Source of the DNA: Streptomyces barringtoniae
GTDB taxonomy: Bacteria > Actinomycetota > Actinomycetes > Streptomycetales > Streptomycetaceae
Reading direction: 5' to 3'
Assembly (NCBI RefSeq): GCF_020819595.1
Contig: NZ_JAJHNP010000033.1
Span: 1-64,000 of the forward strand
Length of the DNA: 64,000 bases
Shown here: positions 56,943 to 64,000 of the stretch, one piece after another
How positions within the stretch are numbered: the first letter of the stretch is position 1
Layout: each line of letters begins with the position of its first letter
Made by a program: the position numbers and the translations under genes
The notes under the pieces: model-generated
What the model saw: only the letters and a program-made list of their open reading frames with translations
What the model was told of the DNA's origin: nothing
Databases searched by the model: none

Positions 56943-58169
56943 ATGCTGCAGCAGCCCGCTTTCGGCAGTCGTCTGAGGAGACTGCGCCAGTCCCGTGGAC
57001 TGTCCCAGACCGCGCTGGCGGGTGACGGCATGTCCACCGGATACCTCTCCCGGCTGGAGTCCGGCGCCCGCCAGCCCACCGAGCGGGCCGTCGCCTACCT
57101 CGCCGAACGGCTCGGCCTGGACGTGGCGGACTTCGAGGAGCCCGCGGGCGGTTCGCTCGCCAACGCCCTGTCGCTGGTCGCCTCCACCGGCTCCGACGCG
57201 GCCATGGAGACGCTCCGCGAGGCCCTGGCGGCCGAGGGACACGAGGCGCCGGTGCTGCGCTGGCAGGCACTGTGGCAACTGGCCGGGCAGCGGCGGCTCC
57301 AGGGCGACCACCTCGGCGAACGGGAGTACCTGGAGGAGCTGGTGCAGCTCGGCGACGGGGTCGGGCTGACCGCGCTGCGGGTGCGCGGACTGACCCGGCT
57401 GGCCCGCTGCATGCGCTCGCTCGGTGACATCAACGACGCTCTCGACGCCGCGATGACCGCCCACCACCTCGCCCGGGAGGACGACCTGGACGTGGAGGAC
57501 CGCGCCGCGGTGCTGCTGGCCCTGGTCTCGGTGGAGGGCGAGGCGGGCCGCACGCCGGACGCCCGGGCCCACGCCGACGAGTTGGTCGAGCTGGTCGCGG
57601 GCCGGTCGGACGCGCTGTGGGCCGAGGCGATGTGGACCGCGGGGGTGGTCCGTGTCCGGCAGGGCGATCACGCCGCGGCGCAGGTCTACCTGGAGGAGGC
57701 CCTGGAGAAGTTCGACAGCAGGGAGGACCTGGTGCTGTGGCTCAGGCTCAGGCTCACGGCCGGCCGGCTGCACCTGGAGAAGCTGCCGCCGGACCCCGAG
57801 GCCGCCGAGCGGTGCGTCACGGCAGCCGAGTCGGCGCTCGCGTTCGTGGGCACGCCCGGACTGCGCCAACAGCTGCTCGCGCTCAAGGCCGACCTGGCCT
57901 TCGTCACCGCCCGGTACGACGATGCCCGTGCCCTGCTCGGCGAACTCGCCCAGGCCGAGCCCCGGATGACCTACCGGGAGCGGGTGCAGATGGACATCCT
58001 GCGCCACCAGCTGGGCATCCGCTCCGGCGACGACAGCGGTATCCAGGGCCTGCGCGCCCTCGCCGAGCAGGCCCAGGCCGACGCCAACATCGACCTGGCC
58101 GCGCAGATCTGGCGCATCCTCGCCGAGTCCCTGGCCCAGTCCGCCACGCAACGGGGCACCGCCGTGTGA
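56943..58169 (+). CDS. XRE-family regulator with TPR-like domain
   Basis: The 408-aa product starts from ATG 56943 (CCAGGGAA upstream). Residues ~8-65 are an XRE helix-turn-helix (FGSRLRRLRQSRGLSQTALAG, STGYLSRLESGARQPTERAVAYLAERLGL). The remaining ~330 residues are repeated helical pairs of TPR type (e.g. GEREYLEELVQLGDGVGLTALRVRGLTRLARCM, AQVYLEEALEKFDSREDLVLWLRLRLTAGRLHL). Such proteins act as peptide- or metabolite-responsive regulators. It is convergent with the NRPS gene. The shared operator in both promoter regions suggests it controls the NRPS and itself. Confidence 0.82.
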   Translation: MLQQPAFGSRLRRLRQSRGLSQTALAGDGMSTGYLSRLESGARQPTERAVAYLAERLGLDVADFEEPAGGSLANALSLVASTGSDAAMETLREALAAEGHEAPVLRWQALWQLAGQRRLQGDHLGEREYLEELVQLGDGVGLTALRVRGLTRLARCMRSLGDINDALDAAMTAHHLAREDDLDVEDRAAVLLALVSVEGEAGRTPDARAHADELVELVAGRSDALWAEAMWTAGVVRVRQGDHAAAQVYLEEALEKFDSREDLVLWLRLRLTAGRLHLEKLPPDPEAAERCVTAAESALAFVGTPGLRQQLLALKADLAFVTARYDDARALLGELAQAEPRMTYRERVQMDILRHQLGIRSGDDSGIQGLRALAEQAQADANIDLAAQIWRILAESLAQSATQRGTAV

Positions 58170-58401
58170 CCTCCGGCTCCGCTGCCGACGACCGTTGCGG
58201 GCCCGCCGGCGTGCGGCGCTTCGCACCACTCGCCGGCGCCGAACAGGACGCCGGCGCCCGCCGGTTCGGGGCTGTACGGGCCCGAACCAGACCCGCTGCC
58301 ACGGTCCTGGCCGGTGGAGCATGCGAGGCGCGCCGCGGTTCGAGGACGTCGCCGGGCGCGACGGTCGGCCGCGCGGCGCGCCCGCCGGTTCGGCCGCCGG
58401 C
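58170..58401. other. Convergent intergenic stretch
   Basis: 232 bp lie between the ends of the XRE and NRPS genes. No gene or clear terminator hairpin is recognised; GC-rich dyads near the middle may terminate both transcripts. Confidence 0.4.
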
Positions 58402-61400
58402 CTAGAACGGCTCGCCCAGGTGGTCGTTGATGTGGTCGAGGCAGAACTCGTACAGATCCTCGGTGTGGGTCTCGTACCAGCCCTCGGGCACGGCGGCCGT
58501 CGCCGGCCACAGCGCCCGGTGGCCGGTCGCGTCGGCCAGCACCACGAAGGTGGCGAACTCGTCGGCGAACGGGTCGTCGTGGGCCGGGCCGTCCAGCACC
58601 CGCAGGTTGCCGTCCTCGTCCAGGCGGGCGGCGCGGCCGGTGCGCCACATGCGGGCGGTGGTGCCGTCCGGGCCGCCGAAGGGGTCGGGCAGGAACCGTC
58701 CGCCGCTGGCGCCGGGCGCCCCGACGTAGCCCTGCGCCACGCCCGCGCCCGCGATGTACAGGGAACCGGTCCGGCCCGGGGCCACCGGGCGCAGCAGCGA
58801 GTCCAGGAGGTAGGCCCGGTGGCCGGGGGCGGGCCGGGCCGGGGCGCCGGGCACGTGCTCGACGACGAGCCTGCCCTCGGCCCAGCCACCGCTCACGGTC
58901 AGTTCGGCGCCCTCGGTCCGGGCCAGCGACACCAGGGCGCACAGCACGTCGTCGGCGCCGCCCAGCACCACCCGGGCCCCCTGCCGGCGCAGCCAGCCCA
59001 GCACCTCGTGCGGCACGTCCCGGGTGACCGAGCCGTCCGGGACATGCACGCGGGCGCCGCAGACCAGCGCGCTCAGCAGCCCGATCGCCGCGTCCCCGTC
59101 CGGGTAGCCGCGCACCAGCCAGGCCGCGTCGGCCGGTGCGGCCGGCGTCGCCGCGGTGACGGCCTCGCCGCCCACCGCCACGGTGCCGTCCTCGCCGGGC
59201 AGCAGCAGCACCGGGTCGTCGCTGCGCAGCGGCCGGGTCCGGTCGGCCTCCGTCACCGGCCAGTGCCCGGCCGGCGGCAGCCGGTCGGCGGCGTCCTCGC
59301 GGACCAGCCGGGCCGCACCGGGCACGGCCGGCAGCAGCAGGTCCGCGGTCTCGTCGAGCAACAGCACCGCGGGGCGCAGCGACTCGGCGAGGTCCAGCGA
59401 AGGGTCGACCGGCAGCAGCGCGGCTCCCGTCTTCGCCACGGCGATCGCGGCCACCGCGAACCCGGCCGGTGAGGACAGGGCGGTGAGCACACAGGTGCCC
59501 GGACCGGCCCGGTGCTCGATGAGAGCGTGCGCCAACAGGTCGGAGCGCGCGTCGAGTTCGGCGTAGTCCAGGCCGTCCAGTGCGAGCGTTCCCGGGGTCC
59601 GCGCCACCTGCGCCGCGAACAGCGAGGCCACGTCCTGCTCCGCGAGCTGCACGTCCGCACCCGCCCACACCCCGCTACCGGCGGCCGGGCCGGGCAGCAG
59701 CCGCAGCCGGCTGAGCGGGGTCGCGGGCGCCTCGAGGACCGACCGCAGTACGGCGTTGAGCTGACCGGTGAGGGAGGCGGCGGCCGTCTCGCCGACCGTC
59801 TCGTGGCGGAAGGCGGCGGACACGGTGATGCCGGCCGGGGCACCCGAGGGACCCTGCCGCTCGGTCAGCGTCAGCCCCAGGTCCGTGGCCGGGACCGGCA
59901 GGGTGTGGTGCTCGGCCTCCACGGACAGTCCGGCCGCCTCGAACCGGCCCGCGCACTCCTGGAGCACGGTCAGCGCGATCCCGCCGGGCAGCGCCGCCAG
60001 CGCGGCCTCGCCGTCCCGGTAGGCGGCCAGGTCCCGCTCGCGGACCCGGCGCAACAGCTCGGTGAAGGCCGGGTCGCCGGAGGTGTCCACGGTCAGGGCC
60101 AGGACCCGGCCGTAGGGGCCGACGGCCTCGCGCAGCGCGGCGGTGTCCCGGGCCGGGACGGCGGTGGCCACGGTGACCGGGCCGGTCGCGCCGAGCCGGT
60201 TCAGCAGGGCGGCCAGCGCGGCGTGCACCACCATGAACAGGGTGGTGCCGTGCTCGGCGGCCAACCGGGTGAGCCGGCCGTGCAGTTCCGCGTCCAGCTC
60301 GGTCTCCAGGGTGCCGTAGGAGGTGCCGCCGGCCTGCTGGGCGCTGCCCGGCAGCGGGGTGGGCGGCAGGTCGCCGAAGACCGCGCGGGGCGCCGCGTCC
60401 AGTCCGGCGGGGGAGCGGTGCGGGGTGTCCCCGGTGGCCCGCGCGCCGTAGGCCCGGGCGAGTTCGGCGGCCAGCGGCAGGTGGGACCACGGGTCGACCG
60501 CGTCGGCGGGCAGGGCGAGTTCCAGCAGGTGGTCGTCGGCGGCCAGCGCGCGCAGCCGGGTACCGGCCGAGCCGAGCCGGGAGTTGCGCAGCGCCTCGTG
60601 ACGCCGGCCGAGGTCCACCAGGGCCGCCTCCAGGGCGCGGGTGTCCAGCGCGCCGCGCAGCCGCAGCGAGAACTCCGCGCTGCAGCCTGCCGTACCGCCC
60701 GGCCCCGTCACCGCGGCGGGGGCGTCGCCGACGAGTGCGGCGAACGCGGCCGGGGTCGGCGCGTCGGACAACGCCCGGCTGCCCGGGTCCGCGCCCAGGG
60801 TCTCGCGGACCCGGGACAGCAGCCGGGCCGCTGCCGGTGAGTGGCCGCCGCTGCGGAAGAAGTCGGTCTCGGCGTGCACCATGTGCCGCGGCAGGCCCAG
60901 CACCTCGGCGAACAGGTCACGCACGATCTCCTGGACCGGCGTGCCGGGCTGGGTGCCCGGGCGGTCGGCGGTGCGGGCGGGCGCGGGCAGGGCCTCGCGG
61001 TCCGCCTCGCCGTCGGCGTTCATCAGCAGGGCCTCCGGGCTCGTCGGCGCGGACGGGGTCATGTGGTCCGGCAGCCGCTCCTGCAGGCGGTCGCGCAGGG
61101 CGACCTCCCGGTCGACGGTGCGGTCGCCGGCGGTCGGGGTGTTGGCGCAGCTCTCGGCCTCGGTGACGGGTGCCGCGTACACGCCGGTCAGCGCGCCCGC
61201 GCCGACCTGCCCGGGGTCGACGACGACGATGTCGAGGAGGTCCGGGCTCTCGCCCCAGGTGGGCAGCGCCCGGTAGCCCAGGCGCTCGACGGTCTCGCAC
61301 AGCGTCTCCGGGTCGGGGGCGGGCGCGTCCTGCGGCGCGAGGTCGATGCTCTCCAGGGGGTCGAAGAGGGACTGCGTGGCCGTGTACTCGTCGTGCACCC

Positions 61401-63429
61401 GGCGGTTGGGCACCCCGGCCAGGCGGAGCACGGCGGGGCGCGCGGTCGTCAGGCGGTGTTCGACCCCGGGGATGCCGGCGACGTCCCCGTCCCAGCGCAG
61501 GACGGGCGCGGTGGTGAGGTCGGCGACCGGCTCGGCGGTGGAGAGCACCGCGTCGTAGCGGTAGCGGGTCAGCTCGTTGTGGTGCCGGCCCCGCTTGGCG
61601 CGTACGTCGACCGCGCGCACGGCGGGCAGGTCCCGGGCGAGCGCGTCGAACAGGGCGGGGGAGAGCAGCAGTTCGGCCTCCGTGGCGACCTGCTGGTCGA
61701 TCGTGCGGCGCAGCGCCTCCCGGTCGCCCTGGGCTGCGCCCGGTCGGGCGAGCGCGATGCCGGTCTGGAAGCAGTGGGCGAGGTCGAGGTTGCGCAGGTC
61801 GCCGAGGAACAGTGAGCCGCCAGGGGCGAGCAGCGGCAGCGCTCGCTCGATGACGGTGCGCAGACGGGCGAGGCTCGGGAAGTACTGGATCACCGAGTTG
61901 ACGACGATCGTGTCGAAGTGGCCGACGGGCAGTCCGCTCGTGTCCTCGGCGCCCCGGCAGTCGAGCCGGACCTTCTCCTTCAGGACCGGGTCGGCCTCCG
62001 TCCGCCTGGTGAGCGCGGCGACGACGGCGGGGGAGAAGCCGGTGGCCCAGTACTCGTGGACCTCCTCGTCGTGGGCGAGGTGGGCCATCAGCAGCCCGGT
62101 GCCCGCACCGATCTCCAGGACCCGGCGGCGCGGCAGCTCGCGGATCCGGTCGAGGGTGGCGTTCCGCCACTCCCGCAGGTGCTCCAGCGGGATCGGCAGG
62201 GCGTCGTAACTGCTGTTCCAGCCGGCGAGGCCGGCACCGAAACCGGCGGCGTCGTCGTGGAGCACCTCGTCCATCTCCTTCCACTCGGTCATCTGCGCGT
62301 CCTCCTCGGCGGCCGCCGGGGCAGGGTCGGCCGGTACCAGGCCGCCGGTGCGGTACAGCGGGCCGTCGGTGCCGGTGAAGCGGTCCTCGCCGAACCCGCC
62401 GGGGGCGACCGGCGTGTCGTCGGCGTCCACGACCACGGCCGTGGTGATGCCGATCGGCCGGCCGGCCGGGATCGTGCGGTCGCCCTCGGCGGGTTCGGCG
62501 ACCTCGTGCCAGGTGGTGAACGTCGTCGTCCCGGCCGCTCCGTGGACGTGCAGCAGCCGCCCGGGGGCGCCGGCCGCGAAGACCTCGCGCACCCGGCGCG
62601 GGTCGCAGGGCTCGCCGCCGAACAGGACGGTGCGCAGCGGCGCGAAGGCGGCGGGCCGTTCCCGGGCGACCAGGCTGAACTGAGCGGTCGTCAGGAGGAT
62701 CACGGAGATGCCGTGGGTGCGGACGGCGTCCTGGAAGCGGCCCGGGTCGGTGAGGGTGTCCGCGCCGAGGCCGACCAGCCGGGCGCCGGCGGTGAGCGCC
62801 GTCCACACCTCGAAGGTGACCGCATCGAAGGCGGGGCCGGCGGCCTGGGCCACCGCGTCGGCGGGGGTCAGCCGCAGGTGGTCGGTGGAGCGTACGAGGT
62901 CCAGCACCGCGCGGTGCGGTACGACGACGCCCTCGGGGATGCCGGTGGTGCCGGGGGTGTAGCGGACGGAGAAGGCGTCGTCCGGGCCGGTGGTCTGCTC
63001 GGGCAGGGCGTCGGAGCGCCGGGCGATCTCGGCGGCCTCGGCGTCCAGGGCGACGACCATCGTGTCCAGGCCCGCGTAGTCCACGTCGCCCGCGCCCTCG
63101 GCGAGGACCGCGGCGGCCGCGCTGTCGCGCACGATCAGCCGGCGCCGTTCGGCCGGGGCGGCGGGGTCGACCGGGACGTAGGCGGCGCCGGCCCGGACGA
63201 TCCCGAGGAAGGCGGTCACCATCTCGGGGCCGGGCCGCAGCGAGGTCACCACCCGGTCGCCGTGGCCGATGCCGCGGGCCCGCAGGTGGGCGGCGAGGCG
63301 GTTGGCCGCGCGGCTCAGCTCGCGGTAGGTGAGGTGAGCGCCGCGGCCGTCGGCGTGCTGGGGGTAGTGGACCGCGATCGCGTCGGGGCCCTCCTGGACC
63401 TGCTGCTCGATGAGGCCGGAGATGGACAT
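58402..63429 (-). CDS. NRPS: A(MT)-PCP-C-like-A-like with fused C-terminal MbtH domain
   Basis: The ~1,675-aa product is from ATG 63429 (AGGAG 9 nt upstream; GTG 63435 is possible). Residues ~1-370 are an adenylation domain with A3 YTPGTTGIPEG (usual Lys replaced by Glu). A SAM methyltransferase (LEIGAGTGLL ~438) interrupts it at ~385-760, as in other interrupted A domains. The A10 Lys is lost (NADGEADRE). A PCP has Ser in GGHS (~864). A C-like region (~915-1240) has no HHxxxDG, and a second A-like region (~1265-1610) has no A3 loop. Residues ~1618-1675 are MbtH-like: DPFADEFATFVVLADATGHRALWP, EGWYETHTEDLYEFCLDHINDH. Many catalytic residues are changed, so product and activity are uncertain. 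Confidence 0.85.
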   Translation of the reverse strand: MSISGLIEQQVQEGPDAIAVHYPQHADGRGAHLTYRELSRAANRLAAHLRARGIGHGDRVVTSLRPGPEMVTAFLGIVRAGAAYVPVDPAAPAERRRLIVRDSAAAAVLAEGAGDVDYAGLDTMVVALDAEAAEIARRSDALPEQTTGPDDAFSVRYTPGTTGIPEGVVVPHRAVLDLVRSTDHLRLTPADAVAQAAGPAFDAVTFEVWTALTAGARLVGLGADTLTDPGRFQDAVRTHGISVILLTTAQFSLVARERPAAFAPLRTVLFGGEPCDPRRVREVFAAGAPGRLLHVHGAAGTTTFTTWHEVAEPAEGDRTIPAGRPIGITTAVVVDADDTPVAPGGFGEDRFTGTDGPLYRTGGLVPADPAPAAAEEDAQMTEWKEMDEVLHDDAAGFGAGLAGWNSSYDALPIPLEHLREWRNATLDRIRELPRRRVLEIGAGTGLLMAHLAHDEEVHEYWATGFSPAVVAALTRRTEADPVLKEKVRLDCRGAEDTSGLPVGHFDTIVVNSVIQYFPSLARLRTVIERALPLLAPGGSLFLGDLRNLDLAHCFQTGIALARPGAAQGDREALRRTIDQQVATEAELLLSPALFDALARDLPAVRAVDVRAKRGRHHNELTRYRYDAVLSTAEPVADLTTAPVLRWDGDVAGIPGVEHRLTTARPAVLRLAGVPNRRVHDEYTATQSLFDPLESIDLAPQDAPAPDPETLCETVERLGYRALPTWGESPDLLDIVVVDPGQVGAGALTGVYAAPVTEAESCANTPTAGDRTVDREVALRDRLQERLPDHMTPSAPTSPEALLMNADGEADREALPAPARTADRPGTQPGTPVQEIVRDLFAEVLGLPRHMVHAETDFFRSGGHSPAAARLLSRVRETLGADPGSRALSDAPTPAAFAALVGDAPAAVTGPGGTAGCSAEFSLRLRGALDTRALEAALVDLGRRHEALRNSRLGSAGTRLRALAADDHLLELALPADAVDPWSHLPLAAELARAYGARATGDTPHRSPAGLDAAPRAVFGDLPPTPLPGSAQQAGGTSYGTLETELDAELHGRLTRLAAEHGTTLFMVVHAALAALLNRLGATGPVTVATAVPARDTAALREAVGPYGRVLALTVDTSGDPAFTELLRRVRERDLAAYRDGEAALAALPGGIALTVLQECAGRFEAAGLSVEAEHHTLPVPATDLGLTLTERQGPSGAPAGITVSAAFRHETVGETAAASLTGQLNAVLRSVLEAPATPLSRLRLLPGPAAGSGVWAGADVQLAEQDVASLFAAQVARTPGTLALDGLDYAELDARSDLLAHALIEHRAGPGTCVLTALSSPAGFAVAAIAVAKTGAALLPVDPSLDLAESLRPAVLLLDETADLLLPAVPGAARLVREDAADRLPPAGHWPVTEADRTRPLRSDDPVLLLPGEDGTVAVGGEAVTAATPAAPADAAWLVRGYPDGDAAIGLLSALVCGARVHVPDGSVTRDVPHEVLGWLRRQGARVVLGGADDVLCALVSLARTEGAELTVSGGWAEGRLVVEHVPGAPARPAPGHRAYLLDSLLRPVAPGRTGSLYIAGAGVAQGYVGAPGASGGRFLPDPFGGPDGTTARMWRTGRAARLDEDGNLRVLDGPAHDDPFADEFATFVVLADATGHRALWPATAAVPEGWYETHTEDLYEFCLDHINDHLGEPF

Positions 63430-63463
63430 CAGCACCCGCTCCTTACGACAGCGCCTTCCGGCT

Positions 63464-63478
63464 TGGCAAAACCTTGCC
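63464..63478. promoter_or_regulatory. Operator TGGCAAAACCTTGCC upstream of NRPS gene
   Basis: This dyad is shared with 56832-56846. It lies 35 bp before the NRPS start, with further TTGCCA/TGGCAA half-sites at ~63487, 63559, 63582 and 63609. It is a probable XRE-regulator binding region. The rest of 63479-63824 shows no gene. Confidence 0.65.
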
Positions 63479-63824
63479 TGAATGCTGGCAACGACGGCCT
63501 GAGGAGGCGTCTCGGGACGGTCGAGCGGTAGTGGAGTCGCAGGTGGCGAGGCCGGGATTGTTGCCAGGCCCAGGGGTACGGGTTGCCAAGTGCGCCACCT
63601 GGCGGGCTTGCCACCGCATGCGAAAGGGGCGCGGGGCGGTCAGCCGCGCAGGGGCGCGGCCCCGGGCAACGGCCCCTCCGCACCGAGCCGTCGGGCGGGG
63701 TTCCGGGCGGCCCGCAGGGTGGCGGCTGCCTGCGAGGGACGGGGTCGCCGGCGGGCAGGGCGTGCCGTACGGGATGGCGTCGGTGGCGTGGGGACGGAGA
63801 TGAGACCACCCCGGAAATGCCGAA

Positions 63825-63856
63825 GCCCCCGCTGCGGCACGGCGGCCGGCGGGGGC
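63825..63856 (-). terminator. Terminator of the edge gene
   Basis: GCCCCCGC (63825-63832) and GCGGGGGC (63849-63856) form an 8-bp stem. On the minus strand it lies 37 bp past the stop of the partial gene and is followed by TTCGGCATTTCC. Confidence 0.55.
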
Positions 63857-63892
63857 GTCACGGGAAGCGGGCGTCGCTGCCCGGGGTGCGGA

Positions 63893-64000
63893 TCAGACGG
63901 AGGCGACCTTCGGCCAGTCGACGTTGGGGGTGGTGGCGGAGGCGGTGATGGCGGTGGCGGGGGCGGTGGGCCAGTCGACGTTGGGGGTGGTGGCGGAGGC
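63893..64000 (-). CDS. Partial gene: C-terminus with tandem TTPNVDWP repeats
   Basis: Only the last 35 codons are in the window; the gene continues beyond 64000 on the minus strand. The segment carries ASATTPNVDWP twice, 19 residues apart, separated by a Thr/Ala/Pro-rich linker and ending KVASV-stop (TGA at 63893-63895). DNA repeats of 32 bp underlie it (63911-63942 and 63969-64000). Short acidic/Thr/Trp repeats at a C-terminus recall precursor peptides of ribosomally made, modified peptides (e.g. graspetides with Thr and Asp), but a repetitive structural protein is equally possible. Confidence 0.6.
   Translation of the reverse strand, partial: ASATTPNVDWPTAPATAITASATTPNVDWPKVASV

Noticed and set aside
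58195..59472. 425-codon + strand ORF opposite the NRPS end
   Set aside because: Antisense shadow of the NRPS/MbtH coding sequence, with no RBS and a Gly/Arg/His-rich translation.
1..64000. rRNA operons, insertion sequences or integrases
   Set aside because: None seen. The only transposase-like signal is the IS30-like HTH at the N-terminus of the 5089 regulator, which is a normal part of that regulator family.

Overview
The window is very GC-rich DNA with Streptomyces-type codon use. It reads as the left end of a linear Streptomyces replicon, most likely a large linear plasmid. The first ~250 bases are a tandem series of palindromes with 3-4 nt loops, typical of Streptomyces telomeres. A tap-tpg pair (telomere-associated protein and terminal protein), a parAB partition operon with its own palindromic parS sites, and two complete iteron-driven replication modules follow within 36 kb.

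Layout. 0-5 kb: telomere, an AT-rich island with a 44-aa Gly-rich peptide gene and a small membrane ORF, a broken DUF3883 gene and a membrane Ser/Thr kinase. 5-9.7 kb: GbsR/MarR-type regulator, toxin-antitoxin pair, GNAT, RibD-like reductase with divergent TetR, JmjC/cupin-like protein. 9.7-20 kb: a tightly coupled eight-gene biosynthetic operon (threonyl-tRNA-synthetase-like protein, adenylating ligase-methyltransferase, cupin, aldehyde dehydrogenase, ATP-grasp ligase, MFS, hotdog thioesterase, second MFS). It is preceded by two four-copy 11-bp direct-repeat arrays of SARP-operator type. 20-22 kb: DUF4097 gene whose operator mirrors that of the regulator at 5 kb, a class-II tRNA-like gene and two winged-helix genes. 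23-28.5 kb: parAB, tpg, tap. 28.5-36 kb: two tandem rep modules (primase-polymerase, SF3 helicase, small protein) with different iterons.

36-43 kb is a butyrolactone-type signalling cassette: AfsA homologue, P450, HAD protein, short-chain reductase, ArpA-like receptor and pseudo-receptor-like TetR, with several ARE-like palindromes. It appears to feed three SARP regulators (42.4, 49.2, 52.1 kb); two of them have nearly identical promoters with an ARE-like element between -35 and -10. The SARPs in turn probably act on 11-bp repeat arrays upstream of the aaRS-like operon, an acyl-CoA carboxylase epsilon gene and an XRE-TPR regulator. The XRE regulator shares a palindromic operator with a 1,675-aa NRPS.

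43-64 kb is part of a second, unusual biosynthetic region: a two-domain aromatase/cyclase, acyl-CoA-dehydrogenase-like protein, two Sfp-type phosphopantetheinyl transferases, a tandem ACP, two condensation-thioesterase-like proteins with an altered active-site motif, a SnoaL-like protein, and a partly degenerate NRPS with a methyltransferase-interrupted adenylation domain and a C-terminally fused MbtH domain. No ketosynthase is visible, so the cluster probably continues beyond 64 kb. The right edge cuts a minus-strand gene encoding tandem TTPNVDWP repeats. All functional assignments come from reading motifs and context; no database search was run.
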